Shown: piece by piece, positions 1 through 9,197 of the stretch
Layout of the letters: each line of letters begins with the position of its first letter
How positions within the stretch are numbered: position 1 is the stretch's first letter
Assembly: GCF_018739865.1 (NCBI RefSeq)
Contig: NZ_JADOER010000004.1
Coordinates: 345,227 to 409,226 of the forward strand
Direction: 5' to 3'
Origin: Leptothoe kymatousa TAU-MAC 1615
GTDB taxonomy: Bacteria; Cyanobacteriota; Cyanobacteriia; Phormidesmidales; Phormidesmidaceae
DNA: 64,000 nucleotides
Program-made: the position numbers and the translations under genes
Notes under the pieces: model-generated
Seen by the model: only the letters and a program-made list of their open reading frames with translations
Told to the model about the DNA's origin: nothing
Database searches by the model: none

Positions 1-33
1 GAGCGGTTTAAGGTAGAAGGAGAGAAAAAATAG
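1..33 (+). CDS. 3' end of a probable methyl-accepting chemoreceptor gene (partial)
   Basis: Frame 1 from the first base reads ERFKVEGEKK and then a TAG stop at 31-33. A short tail of the type (E/Q)-(R/Q)-F-K-V is common at the end of PilJ/HmpD-type chemoreceptors in cyanobacteria, and such genes often lie directly upstream of the CheA gene. Only ten codons are visible, so the assignment rests mainly on context and is weak. Confidence 0.35.
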   Translation, partial: ERFKVEGEKK

Positions 34-68
34 TGTGATTCAATCCCTTATACGTTGATTGTCAGGAG

Positions 69-185
69 ATGGAGTGCAGATTGGAGCAGATAGATTGGGT
101 AAAGCTACCTAAACAAGTACGTCAAAAAATGACGGCTATCGCTATCTCGAGTGGAAGGACTAGCCTAATTTTCGATTTTATCTAG
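69..185 (+). CDS. Possible 38-residue small protein between chemoreceptor and CheA
   Basis: An ATG-started reading frame of 38 codons fills most of the gap between the putative chemoreceptor end and the CheA gene and stops 13 bases before the CheA ATG. The product begins MECRLEQIDWVKLPK and has mixed basic and hydrophobic character. The purine-rich AGGAG at 64-68 directly abuts the ATG, too close for a good ribosome binding site; a TTG at 81 is an alternative start. I do not recognise the sequence, and it may be a chance frame. Confidence 0.2.
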   Translation: MECRLEQIDWVKLPKQVRQKMTAIAISSGRTSLIFDFI

Positions 186-198
186 GGAGATAAGGGTG

Positions 199-3100
199 AT
201 GGTGCCTGAACAACAACAGCAGCGTATATTGGGCTACTTCATTGAAGAAGCAAAGGATCATCTCAATACGATTGAGCAGGGTCTGTTAAACCTTCAGGCA
301 ACCATTGGCAACCCGGAGATGGCCAATGAGGTGTTTCGTGCAGCTCATTCCGTCAAAGGTGGAGCGGCGATGCTGGGCATCGAGAGTATGCAGCGTACGT
401 CCCATCGTTTAGAAGATTATTTTAAGTTATTAAAGGAAGCGCCGGTTCAAGTTGATCGGCCCCTAGAATCCATGTTTTTGCGGGTGTTTGACGCCCTGCA
501 AGAGCTACTAGAACAGCTGCAGGGGCCGTTTGGCCTGACTGATGAAAAAGAGCAAAGCATCATGACTGGTGTAGAGCCAGTTTTTCAGCAGCTGCAGGAG
601 CATTTAGATCAGCTAGTATCCAGTGCGGAGGCAGCGCCCGTCCCCTCGACGGTTGCTCCACCTACGGCCACTACAGCGCCCGCCACTCATCCAGTGGAAG
701 AAAGTGCTCTGAAGCTGGTGTTTAGTAGTGATGTGTCGGTCTCTCTGCGAGAAATGCTGGGCCGCTTTAAGCAGGCGGATACGGATGAAAGTAGAGCGGC
801 GCTGGAGGAATGTTGCCGGGTTCTAGAACGCTTTGGGGAGCAGTTTAATTTGCCCACCTGGTTGAGTTTGATTCAGCATTCTCGCTGGGCTGTATGCGAT
901 CTCAATAATGACTACCGCACCCTGGCGCCAGTGTTGATCAAAGAAGTCAAAAAAGCTCAAGACCTAGTATTGGCCGGGCGAGAACCAGAAATTATAATTT
1001 CTGATACCCTACAAACCCTTGCCGCCCAGGGCAGTGCAAGTGAACCCGCCGATGATTTCGACGCCCTATTTGGAGAAAGCGACTTTGTCGATGGTGACTT
1101 GGCATCTGCCGACACAACCCTAGAACTCGACGACTTGTCTGTTCTAGAAGACGCTAGTTTGGCGTCTAACGAAGTAGCTCAGCCCGTCACTGGCGAAGCC
1201 GTTTCCCTAGACGATCTACTCAATGAAGCCGCTGTATCTCCCTCTGGCCCAGATGTAGGGGCCGCTGAGCTAACCAGTCTTGCCGATCTCTTTGAGACTA
1301 ATAGCGAAAATGATTTAGAGGGTGGTTGGCAAGAGGAAGACGTGCCGATTCGCAGTGAGGGTGATCCACTGCAATCATTGGGGATGGATGCCAGTCCCGA
1401 CTTTGAGGATCTGCTCAATGATAATTCTGCAGAGCAAAATATTGACGCCAATGACTTTGCTTCCGGAGACGAACTAGCTGACTTGTTTGGGGACAACGAT
1501 ATCCCTGATAGCTCAGAGGATTTGAGTAGCGAATTCGATAGCCTCACCAGCCAATCAGAATCCACACCATCCAATGGTGATGATCAGCTTTCAGACAGCC
1601 TGACCTCCATCGATGATCTGTTCGATCAGGCTCCTAATACTGACGAGGTAGAAAGCGTTGAAGATGTAGGGGCTGATCTGTTCGCCTCCGAGGTTTCCGA
1701 CCTTGATGGGTTAGGCGGTGGTGCAGTCACTGTAGATGACCTGTTCGCGGCCGATGTTTCAGCTTCAGAGGAGGCCTCCTCTGAAGCTTTAGAAGGTGTT
1801 GAAGATGTAGGCGCTGACCTATTTGCTTCAGAGGTTTCCGACCTTGATGGGTTGGGCGGTGGTGCAGATGCAGTGGATGATCTGTTCGCTGCTGAGGTTT
1901 CAGCCTCAGAGGAGGCCTCAGGGGAGGCCTTAGAAAGTGTTGAAGATGTAGGGGCTGACCTATTCGCTTCCGAGGTGTCCGACCTTGATGGGTTGGGCGG
2001 TGGTGCAGATGCAATGGATGATCTGTTCGCTGCTGATGTTTCAGCCTCAGAGGAGTCCTCAGAGGAGGCCTTAGAAAGTATTGAAGATGTAGGCGCTGAC
2101 CTGTTCGCTTCCGAGGTGTCCGACCTTGATGGATTGGGCGGTGCTGATGCAGTGGATGATCTATTCGCTCCTGAGGTTTCAGGTGCCGAAGAGGCTTCCT
2201 CGGAGGCTTTAGAAAGTGTTGAAGATGTAGGCGCTGACCTATTCGCTTCCGAGGTTTCCGACCTCGGTGATTTGGGCGGTGCTGAAAGCGCTGGCACCGT
2301 AGATGATCTGTTCAATACTCTCGATGGGGCTGAGCTCGAAGCAGCAGATGTAGAAGATAGTGCGCTGTTCGATGATATTGACGCCCCTAGTGAAGACGAG
2401 GGTAGTCTCTTCGACGATATTGCAGTGTCCCCCTCACCTCAGTCAGATATTGTTTTCGATTCTCCTGCGGAGCCCGACTCTTCTGATGAGTCTAATCTGC
2501 TGGATGGGTTAGAACTCCTCGATAGTCCACCCTCTGATGATGGGAGTTTGGAGGACGGAACGAGTGTGCTGGATGACCTGAATGTAGACGACTTGGGAGA
2601 CGGTCTGGCGCCTGCTTCAGAAGCAGCATCCAGCGGTGAGGTTGATGACCTGTTTGGCGATGATGTGGCCCAGCCAGAGGCTACGTCATCATCCGACGAT
2701 TTTTTCAATACCAATGACGCTGGGCCACTTTACTTAGATCCACCTGCGGCCACTTCCCCAGCGTCGACCCAGTCCGACTTTGATGATTTCTTTCAGGTGG
2801 ACGATGCTCCAGCCACACCAGCCTCTACGGCAGATTCCTTAGGCGACGACGATCTATGGACCATAGATAACCCGGCAGAAGCCGCTTCTCCGGCGGCGGT
2901 TCCAGTGGACGATAGCTTGTCAGATGATGTTTGGGCCGAGCCTGATGATGAGGTAGCAAATCTAGATCTATCAGACACCGAAGCCCCGTCCCTAGCTATT
3001 ACAGAGGAAGCGTCAGAAGATAATTTAGAGCTCGATGATCTTTGGGCGTCCACTGAGGATGTGGACGAGGCGGCGGCTCAAGAGTCTGACCCTGTGGCTG

Positions 3101-5754
3101 ACTTGTCCGTGGATGATGCTAGCGTCGGCATCGCTTTAGATGATTTATTTGACGATGCTGGTGGTATGGGGGATGTGTCCCCTGGGCAAATGCTGTCTGA
3201 GCCTGTGGAAACAGCTATGGACACACCAGCAGATGAAGCCGCTGAAGGAGAATTGGGCGATCTGTTGGGCGATGTAGCCCTGACCGAGGAGGCCAGTACC
3301 GAAGATTTTGACCTTGCCTTTGACGACTCCAGCTCTGAAATAGCTAACGGTTCCGATGCAGATCTTTTAACGACGCCACCGTCTGATGAGCTTGACTTCG
3401 ATCTCCTAGATTTAGAAGATGGCGGCATCGTCACTGCTTTTGTGAATGAGGAAGAATCCCCCGCAGAAGAGGGCCCCTCTGACGAGAGACCCTCTGACAG
3501 GGTGATGGGTGCGGAGCTAGATTTGCTGGCTGACCTACCAGCTGTGGCCGAACTGCCTGATTTGGGGCCAGATATTGCGGCCGATGCGGCGGCGGGTGAA
3601 GTCGCTGCGGATGCCGATGAATTTGGTGATCTTGAAGCGCTTTTGGATAGCCCGGTCGATTTGCCGACGGAGGCTGCACCGGCCAGTGCAGAGGATGAGT
3701 TTGGTGATTTGGAAGCTCTGCTCCAGGATGCGGATCAGACGTTGACGACGACGGCCGCCGCCAGCAGCGCCACGGCCTATCGCCCCAATCGGCTACCCAC
3801 CGGGCGGCGCGTTGTCACTGACCAAACAATGCGTGTTTCGGTTGGGCATTTAGATAACCTGAGCAATCTGGTAGGGGAATTGGTGGTAAACCGCAATACC
3901 CTAGAGCAAGATCAAGAACGGCTGCGGCAATTTTTGGAGAACCTACTGTTCCAGGTGCAGCAGCTGAATGACGTGGGTCAGCGGATGCGCGATTTGTATG
4001 AGCGGTCCCTGCTAGAGAGTTCATTGATTTCGAGTCGCCAGTCCTATCACATGGCAAATGCTGGAGTCCCAGTGGAAAGTGCTGAGGACCATGCCACTGG
4101 AGAATCGTTTGATGCCTTAGAAATGGACCGGTTTACCGGTTTCCACACCCTTTCCCAGGAAATGATCGAGCTGATTGTGCGGGTGCGTGAGTCGGCCTCT
4201 GATATTGCCTATACGGTAGAGTCTTCTGACCAGGTAACGCGCCAGTTTAGGCAGGTTACGAACCAGTTGCAGGAAGGGCTGAATAAGGCCCGCATGGTGC
4301 CGTTTGCCCAAACAGCGGCTCGATTACCTCGGGCGGTGCGAGACATTTCCCTGAAGTGCGGTAAGGAAGCTCGGCTGGTGGTGGAAGGGCGAGACATTTT
4401 GATTGACAAAATGATCCTTGAGCAGCTCTATGACCCCATGACCCATTTGGTGAACAATGCCATTACCCACGGTATTGAAACTCCCCAAAGCCGCCAGGAT
4501 TCTGGAAAATCCCCGGAGGGGCTGATTACGGTGCGCGCATTTTACCAGGGTAACCAAACCGTGATTTCTGTGGGGGATGACGGTGCGGGGATCGATCCTG
4601 AAATTGTGAAGCAAAAGGCTTTGCAAAAAGGGTTAATTTCTAAGTCAGATATTCCGTCCATGACGGTGCTAGATGTCTACGATCTTTTGTTCCATCCGGG
4701 ATTTAGTACGCGCGATCAAGCGGATGATTTTGCGGGCCGAGGCTTTGGTATGGATGTGGTGCGTACTTCTTTGGCTGATATTCGCGGCAACATCACCATT
4801 GACTCTGAACCAGGTCGGGGCACTACGTTTACGATTCGCTTACCGTTAACGCTGAGTATTTCTAAGGCCCTTAGCTGTGTTAGCAACCAGGCCCGCATTG
4901 CCTTTCCCATGGATGGTGTGGAGGATATGTTCGATGTATCCCGTGATCGCATCCAGAAAAACGACCAAAATGAAGACTGCATCCTCTGGCGTGATACGCT
5001 GCTGCCCTTCCAAAATCTATCCGACTTACTATCCTTTAATCGCACCCTCGGTAGGGGCCGTGTCTATGGGGGTAACCAGGACGAAAATATTGTGTCCATC
5101 GTAGTGCTGCGCAGCACCAATAGCTTTATCGCCCTGCAAGTGGATCAGGTGATGGGTGAGCAAGAAATCGTGATCAAACAGTTGGAAGGTCCGATTCCCA
5201 AACCTACCGGCATTGCGGGGGCGACCGTGCTCGGTGATGGTCGCGTCATGCCCATTGCCGATGTCCTAGAGCTTATTGACTTGGCCATGGGACGGGTGCG
5301 TCGTGAACCCAATGCGGCTGTGTGGGCACAAAACGACGAGACCCCTCCCCAGGAGGCCGCTTCGGTGAAATCTGAACCCACCGTTCTGATTGTGGACGAC
5401 TCCATCACGGTGCGAGAACTCCTATCCATGAGCTTTAACAAGGTGGGCTACCGGGTGGAACAGGCCCGTGATGGCCAAGAGGCTTGGGAAAAACTACGCT
5501 CTGGCCTACCCTGTGACCTGGTGTTCTGTGACATTGAAATGCCGCGCATGGACGGTTTGGAGCTGCTGTCTCGGTTACAAAAGGATGGCGGTCTTAAGGA
5601 AATTCCCATCGCCATGCTCACCTCGCGAGGTGCCGATCGTCACCGGCAAATGGCGGTGGATCTGGGGGCCAGTGGCTACTTCACAAAGCCCTATTTAGAA
5701 GAAGCTTTATTGGATGCCGCCAACAAGATGCTCCATGGGGAGAGATTAGTCTAG
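199..5754 (+). CDS. CheA-type hybrid histidine kinase of a pilus/hormogonium chemotaxis system with giant acidic repeat linker
   Basis: Central kinase of a type IV pilus (Pil/Hmp-like) chemotaxis pathway: it would autophosphorylate on the N-terminal Hpt histidine and pass phosphate to response regulators. Domains in order: Hpt (about 5-110, AAHSVKGG with His50); a roughly 900-residue Asp/Glu/Ser/Ala-rich linker (about 280-1185) including five tandem 46-47-residue repeats; dimerisation helix pair (from about 1210); HATPase (N-box NNAITHGIE near 1420, GDDGAGID); CheW-like domain (from about 1550); C-terminal receiver (IVDDS near 1730, phosphoacceptor in FCDIEMPR near 1778). GTG at 196 directly precedes the ATG at 199; the ATG is preferred because AGGGAG at 184-189 is better spaced from it. 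At 1851 residues it is far longer than classical CheA, almost entirely because of the linker. Cyanobacterial names for such proteins include PilL, PixL and HmpE; I cannot decide the orthology. Confidence 0.93.
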   Translation: MVPEQQQQRILGYFIEEAKDHLNTIEQGLLNLQATIGNPEMANEVFRAAHSVKGGAAMLGIESMQRTSHRLEDYFKLLKEAPVQVDRPLESMFLRVFDALQELLEQLQGPFGLTDEKEQSIMTGVEPVFQQLQEHLDQLVSSAEAAPVPSTVAPPTATTAPATHPVEESALKLVFSSDVSVSLREMLGRFKQADTDESRAALEECCRVLERFGEQFNLPTWLSLIQHSRWAVCDLNNDYRTLAPVLIKEVKKAQDLVLAGREPEIIISDTLQTLAAQGSASEPADDFDALFGESDFVDGDLASADTTLELDDLSVLEDASLASNEVAQPVTGEAVSLDDLLNEAAVSPSGPDVGAAELTSLADLFETNSENDLEGGWQEEDVPIRSEGDPLQSLGMDASPDFEDLLNDNSAEQNIDANDFASGDELADLFGDNDIPDSSEDLSSEFDSLTSQSESTPSNGDDQLSDSLTSIDDLFDQAPNTDEVESVEDVGADLFASEVSDLDGLGGGAVTVDDLFAADVSASEEASSEALEGVEDVGADLFASEVSDLDGLGGGADAVDDLFAAEVSASEEASGEALESVEDVGADLFASEVSDLDGLGGGADAMDDLFAADVSASEESSEEALESIEDVGADLFASEVSDLDGLGGADAVDDLFAPEVSGAEEASSEALESVEDVGADLFASEVSDLGDLGGAESAGTVDDLFNTLDGAELEAADVEDSALFDDIDAPSEDEGSLFDDIAVSPSPQSDIVFDSPAEPDSSDESNLLDGLELLDSPPSDDGSLEDGTSVLDDLNVDDLGDGLAPASEAASSGEVDDLFGDDVAQPEATSSSDDFFNTNDAGPLYLDPPAATSPASTQSDFDDFFQVDDAPATPASTADSLGDDDLWTIDNPAEAASPAAVPVDDSLSDDVWAEPDDEVANLDLSDTEAPSLAITEEASEDNLELDDLWASTEDVDEAAAQESDPVADLSVDDASVGIALDDLFDDAGGMGDVSPGQMLSEPVETAMDTPADEAAEGELGDLLGDVALTEEASTEDFDLAFDDSSSEIANGSDADLLTTPPSDELDFDLLDLEDGGIVTAFVNEEESPAEEGPSDERPSDRVMGAELDLLADLPAVAELPDLGPDIAADAAAGEVAADADEFGDLEALLDSPVDLPTEAAPASAEDEFGDLEALLQDADQTLTTTAAASSATAYRPNRLPTGRRVVTDQTMRVSVGHLDNLSNLVGELVVNRNTLEQDQERLRQFLENLLFQVQQLNDVGQRMRDLYERSLLESSLISSRQSYHMANAGVPVESAEDHATGESFDALEMDRFTGFHTLSQEMIELIVRVRESASDIAYTVESSDQVTRQFRQVTNQLQEGLNKARMVPFAQTAARLPRAVRDISLKCGKEARLVVEGRDILIDKMILEQLYDPMTHLVNNAITHGIETPQSRQDSGKSPEGLITVRAFYQGNQTVISVGDDGAGIDPEIVKQKALQKGLISKSDIPSMTVLDVYDLLFHPGFSTRDQADDFAGRGFGMDVVRTSLADIRGNITIDSEPGRGTTFTIRLPLTLSISKALSCVSNQARIAFPMDGVEDMFDVSRDRIQKNDQNEDCILWRDTLLPFQNLSDLLSFNRTLGRGRVYGGNQDENIVSIVVLRSTNSFIALQVDQVMGEQEIVIKQLEGPIPKPTGIAGATVLGDGRVMPIADVLELIDLAMGRVRREPNAAVWAQNDETPPQEAASVKSEPTVLIVDDSITVRELLSMSFNKVGYRVEQARDGQEAWEKLRSGLPCDLVFCDIEMPRMDGLELLSRLQKDGGLKEIPIAMLTSRGADRHRQMAVDLGASGYFTKPYLEEALLDAANKMLHGERLV
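1660..2340 (+). repeat. Five tandem 141/138-bp coding repeats in the CheA linker
   Basis: Copies start at GAAGATGTAG at about 1660, 1801, 1942, 2083 and 2221, giving exact spacings of 141, 141, 141 and 138 bp (47 and 46 codons). Each unit encodes a core EDVGADLFASEVSDL followed by DDLF and an acidic Ser/Ala stretch. Copies differ mainly by third-base and few-residue changes and stay in frame, so this is a tandem protein repeat that can expand or contract without breaking the kinase. Confidence 0.92.
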
Positions 5755-5789
5755 GATCAAACTAGAACTAACATTATTGGCAACGAGCA

Positions 5790-7271
5790 ATGACTGGGGC
5801 AGCATTACAAGATACAGCCGCTGAACAACGAGACTGGCAGCCAATTGTTCAGGAATTTGTCGAGGCGCTCAGTGATGATCAGGTCATTCGCCGCAAAGAG
5901 GAGCTACTGGTCTATGAATGTGATGGTCTGACCAGCTATCGCCAGCGCCCCGCCATTGTGGTGTTACCCAAAACCACAGAGGAGGTTGCCGCTGCGGTTA
6001 AAATCTGCGATCGCAACCGCCTTCCCTTTGTTACCCGAGGGGCCGGCACCGGGCTATCTGGCGGAGCCTTACCCCTAGAAAACAGTGTGCTAATTGTTAC
6101 CGCCTGCATGCGCCAAATTTTGGACATCGATTACGATAACCAGCGCATCGTTGTCCAGCCCGGCGTCATCAATAATTGGGTGACCCAGGCCGTTAGCGGC
6201 GCTGGGTTTTACTATGCCCCCGACCCGTCTAGCCAGTCCGTCTGTTCCATCGGTGGCAACATTGCCGAAAATTCCGGCGGTGTCCATTGCCTTAAGTACG
6301 GTGTCACCACCAATCACGTCCTGGGGCTTAAGCTGGTATTGCCCAATGGCGATGTCGTGGACGTGGGCGATATGCCAGAACCCCCCGGATATGACCTCAC
6401 GGGTATTTTTGTCGGCTCAGAAGGCACCCTGGGCATTGCCACCGAGATCACCCTGCGCATTCTCAAATCCCCCGAAAGCGTACAAACGCTGCTGGCGGAC
6501 TTTAACAGCGTTGAAGCCGCCGCAAAAAGCGTGTCCGACATCATTAGTGCCGGCATCATTCCAGCCGGGATGGAAATGATGGACAACTTTAGCATCAACG
6601 CCGTGGAGGAAGTGGTGGCCCTAGACTGCTATCCCCGAGATGCCACGGCCATTTTGCTGGTGGAAGTGGACGGCTCCCCAGCCGATGTGGCCGCCAGTGC
6701 CCAAAAAGTTAGCGAAATTGTAACGGCGAATGGGGCCAGGTCGGTTGCGATCGCCACCACCCCCGAAGACCGCCTACGCCTTTGGAAAGGCCGCAAAGCC
6801 GCCTTTGCCGCCATGGGTAAACTCAGCCCCGACTACTACGTGCAAGATGGCGTCATTCCCAGGGCCCAATTGCCCCATGTGCTCAACGAAATCGAAACAT
6901 TGAGCAAAAAATATGGATACGACGTCGCCAACGTTTTCCACGCTGGCGATGGCAATTTGCATCCCCTAATTCTCTATAACAATGCCGAGCCCGGCCAGCT
7001 AGAAACCGTCGAAACCCTAGGGGGCGAAATCCTTAAGCTTTGCGTCACCGCCGGTGGCAGCATTTCCGGTGAACATGGCATCGGCGCAGACAAACGCTGC
7101 TATATGCCCCAAATGTATACCGCCGCAGATCTAGAAACCATGACATGGGTGCGTCAGGCCATCAACACCCAAGGTCTAGCCAACCCCACCAAACTATTTC
7201 CCACCCCCAAAACCTGTGGAGAAGGGGCAATGACTACAGCCGCTCAATTTAGCTCTGTAGAACGCTTTTAG
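5790..7271 (+). CDS. glcD: FAD-linked oxidase, glycolate dehydrogenase GlcD type
   Basis: Probable FAD subunit of glycolate dehydrogenase, which oxidises glycolate to glyoxylate in photorespiration. The 493-residue protein has an FAD-binding type 4 domain (about 55-230; TRGAGTGLSGGALP at 82-95, and SIGGNIAENSGG) and an FAD-oxidase C-terminal domain with VFHAGDGNLHP near 382-392 and SGEHGIG near 425. D-lactate dehydrogenases and other 2-hydroxyacid dehydrogenases share this architecture, so the substrate is inferred from cyanobacterial precedent. It starts 35 bases after the CheA stop on the same strand, but no functional link to chemotaxis is evident. No GlcE or GlcF neighbour is present. Confidence 0.85.
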   Translation: MTGAALQDTAAEQRDWQPIVQEFVEALSDDQVIRRKEELLVYECDGLTSYRQRPAIVVLPKTTEEVAAAVKICDRNRLPFVTRGAGTGLSGGALPLENSVLIVTACMRQILDIDYDNQRIVVQPGVINNWVTQAVSGAGFYYAPDPSSQSVCSIGGNIAENSGGVHCLKYGVTTNHVLGLKLVLPNGDVVDVGDMPEPPGYDLTGIFVGSEGTLGIATEITLRILKSPESVQTLLADFNSVEAAAKSVSDIISAGIIPAGMEMMDNFSINAVEEVVALDCYPRDATAILLVEVDGSPADVAASAQKVSEIVTANGARSVAIATTPEDRLRLWKGRKAAFAAMGKLSPDYYVQDGVIPRAQLPHVLNEIETLSKKYGYDVANVFHAGDGNLHPLILYNNAEPGQLETVETLGGEILKLCVTAGGSISGEHGIGADKRCYMPQMYTAADLETMTWVRQAINTQGLANPTKLFPTPKTCGEGAMTTAAQFSSVERF

Positions 7272-7390
7272 CCCTTGCCTAAAGAAAAATCCAGGGTTTA
7301 CCCCTAGCTATACCAGTATTACTACGTAGAAAGTACTAGCCCTATTTGTGCAAGTTCTGTACATTGGCTGATAGCTCACCTAGATCATAG

Positions 7391-7488
7391 GGGTAGGTTA
7401 AAACCATAGCGCTAATCAAGCAAAACCAAGGCTTTTCAGGTTTTCAACCTCAGTGATAAGAGATCTGATTTCCATGGGTAGGTTAAAA
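7391..7488 (+). repeat. 13-bp direct repeat upstream of the pilin gene
   Basis: GGGTAGGTTAAAA occurs exactly at 7391-7403 and again at 7476-7488, 85 bp apart, in the 266-bp gap between glcD and the pilin. The location in a probable promoter or 5' leader suggests a regulator binding pair or a leader duplication. No clear -35/-10 pair was identified. Confidence 0.55.
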
Positions 7489-7519
7489 GCTAGGAGCTAG
7501 ACGCTACATCCCAAACCTC

Positions 7520-7525
7520 AAGGAG
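7520..7525 (+). promoter_or_regulatory. Strong ribosome binding site of the pilin gene
   Basis: AAGGAG lies 12 bases upstream of the ATG at 7538. It is one of the clearest Shine-Dalgarno motifs in the window, in keeping with a highly expressed major pilin, and it fixes the start. Confidence 0.75.
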
Positions 7526-7537
7526 ACACATTACATA

Positions 7538-8167
7538 ATGAAAACGACTCTACGTGCCAAACTATTGCAGCACCTAGCAGGCAAGAAAAAAACTGATGAA
7601 GGTTTTACCTTAATCGAGCTGCTGGTAGTAATCATCATCATCGGTATTTTGGCCGCCATTGCTCTACCTTCCTTCCTCAACCAGGCCAATAAAGCTAAGC
7701 AAACTGAAGCTGCTACTAACATTGGTGCCGTTAATCGTGGTCAGCAAGCTTATCGTCTAGAGAATGACTATTTTTCCCAAAACATTAGTGGAATTGGAGT
7801 CGGTATTCGCTCAGTATCTGATCGTTATACCTTTGGCTCCAACGTAGATTATGTGGCTGGGGATGCCAATGAAACAGTAGGCATTAATGATGCTGGTGCC
7901 ACAGCCGTTGACTTAGCTACGACGACTGCAGCTCGTGATAAATATGCAGTCGGTTCCATTGTGTATGCTGGTCCTGATGATGATAAGGCCCTAAAAGGGT
8001 ACACTGGCGTCGCTTATCTTTTGTCCGATTCCACCACGGGTGAAACTACTTCTACCGTATTATTAGTTGAGCGTAATACAGCTGGTCTTGCTCCTGCTGT
8101 CACCATTGCAATGGACGCGAACAATCTGGTTGACGAAATTACGTCTAGTGAAGGCAAAATCAAGTAA
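7538..8167 (+). CDS. pilA: Type IV pilin (PilA-like, major pilin candidate)
   Basis: Structural subunit of type IV pili used for motility, aggregation or DNA uptake. The 209-residue protein has a 22-residue basic leader ending in Gly, then the class III signal FTLIELLVVIIIIGILAA; PilD would cut after Gly22, leaving Phe+1 and the conserved Glu+5. The hydrophobic helix spans about 23-45, followed by a globular part with LPSFLNQANKAKQTEA, typical of cyanobacterial PilA (type IV pilin-like G/H family). A strong ribosome binding site upstream and a terminator hairpin downstream suggest a highly expressed single-gene transcript. A single copy is seen here, whereas some cyanobacteria carry two adjacent pilins. 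Confidence 0.93.
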   Translation: MKTTLRAKLLQHLAGKKKTDEGFTLIELLVVIIIIGILAAIALPSFLNQANKAKQTEAATNIGAVNRGQQAYRLENDYFSQNISGIGVGIRSVSDRYTFGSNVDYVAGDANETVGINDAGATAVDLATTTAARDKYAVGSIVYAGPDDDKALKGYTGVAYLLSDSTTGETTSTVLLVERNTAGLAPAVTIAMDANNLVDEITSSEGKIK

Positions 8168-8202
8168 GCCTTAACATCATTGAGAATTAAGCTTACTTAG
8201 AG

Positions 8203-8253
8203 AGCTGTCTAGGGAGTTGGCAAATTTGCTTACTCTAGGCAGCTTTCGCTTTT
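8203..8253 (+). terminator. Rho-independent terminator candidate after the pilin gene
   Basis: AGCTGTCTAGGGAGT at 8203-8217 can pair with ACTCTAGGCAGCT ending at 8244 (one G-U pair and a small bulge). It is followed by TTCGCTTTT. The hairpin lies 35 bases after the pilin stop. Confidence 0.65.
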
Positions 8254-8386
8254 AGTTGTGTTCGTGAAAGGAATGGCTATGATTCATGGTTTTGTTTTGT
8301 ATAAAGCTAGGTTTGTCTAATGTCATAATTGGGGTGTAAATCCAGCTATTTCCTGTTCTAAAAAAGAAATCTTCTAGTTAGGTGAC

Positions 8387-9163
8387 GTGAGAAATATTTC
8401 ACTTATTGGCATTCTGATAGTTCTGGGTATCTTGCAGTTAAGTTCTTTGCAAGAGCTTAAAATATCTTCGAAAAAGATTTCAGTATTGGATGTTGAGACT
8501 GAAGAAGCTTTAAACGCTGCCAATTTAAGCTTCTTAAAGCGGGTGCCTATTTTTGGATTTCGTAACTTGTTAGCTGATTGGACGCTATTAAATTTTGTTC
8601 AATATTTTGGAGAATCTGAAACTAGAGAACTTGCTGGCTATAGTCATGCCCCTGACTTTTTTGAAATAATAATTGATCGTGATCCACTGTTTTTAGGTGC
8701 ATATCTATATCTAACAAATACGGTTTCTGTATATGCTGGGCAGCCTCAAGACTCTATCCGTCTAATGGATCAAGGCTTACAATCGATGGCACCTAATCTA
8801 CCGCCTCGTTCATATTTTGTTTGGCGATATAAAGGTATCGATGAGATGTTGTTTACAGGAGATAATACAGCTGCTCAACAATCCTTTGAAATGGCGGCAA
8901 AATGGGCAGAGCAGTCCTTAGGAAATGAAGCTATTCGTAATGAAGCTAGTTATATTGCCCAAGTTTCTCAACAAACTGCTGAATTTTTAGCGACTGATCC
9001 AAACAGCAAACCTGCTCTTATCAATGGTTGGATGTCTGTGTTGAATAGGGCTATTGATAATCATGTTCGGAAAACAGCTATTGATAATATAGAGTCCCTG
9101 GGGGGGCAAGTCTTGGTAGCTGAGAATGGTCAAGTAACAGTTCGCTATAGAACTGACGATTAA
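8387..9163 (+). CDS. Membrane-anchored TPR-like protein next to the pilin
   Basis: The function is not established. The 258-residue protein starts with GTG and has an N-terminal hydrophobic segment (about 4-22), then a soluble helical part. Pairs such as GAYLYLTNTVSVYAGQ and AAQQSFEMAAKWAEQ look like degenerate TPR helices, so it is probably anchored in the plasma membrane facing the periplasm. A comparable hypothetical gene follows the pilin genes in other cyanobacteria (from memory Synechocystis sll1696, unchecked), which would make it a pilus accessory or pilin-modification factor. It is more AT-rich than glcD. The downstream genes run in the opposite direction. Confidence 0.65.
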   Translation: MRNISLIGILIVLGILQLSSLQELKISSKKISVLDVETEEALNAANLSFLKRVPIFGFRNLLADWTLLNFVQYFGESETRELAGYSHAPDFFEIIIDRDPLFLGAYLYLTNTVSVYAGQPQDSIRLMDQGLQSMAPNLPPRSYFVWRYKGIDEMLFTGDNTAAQQSFEMAAKWAEQSLGNEAIRNEASYIAQVSQQTAEFLATDPNSKPALINGWMSVLNRAIDNHVRKTAIDNIESLGGQVLVAENGQVTVRYRTDD

Positions 9164-9197
9164 TATTTATTTGGGTCTGTAGAAATCGTATTAAAGA

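Noticed and set aside
1179..3679. Several long minus-strand open frames opposite the CheA linker
   Set aside because: They arise from the repeated acidic Asp/Glu/Ser codons of the linker read in reverse, giving low-complexity Ser/Pro/Arg sequence; the plus-strand frame is continuous and domain-bearing.
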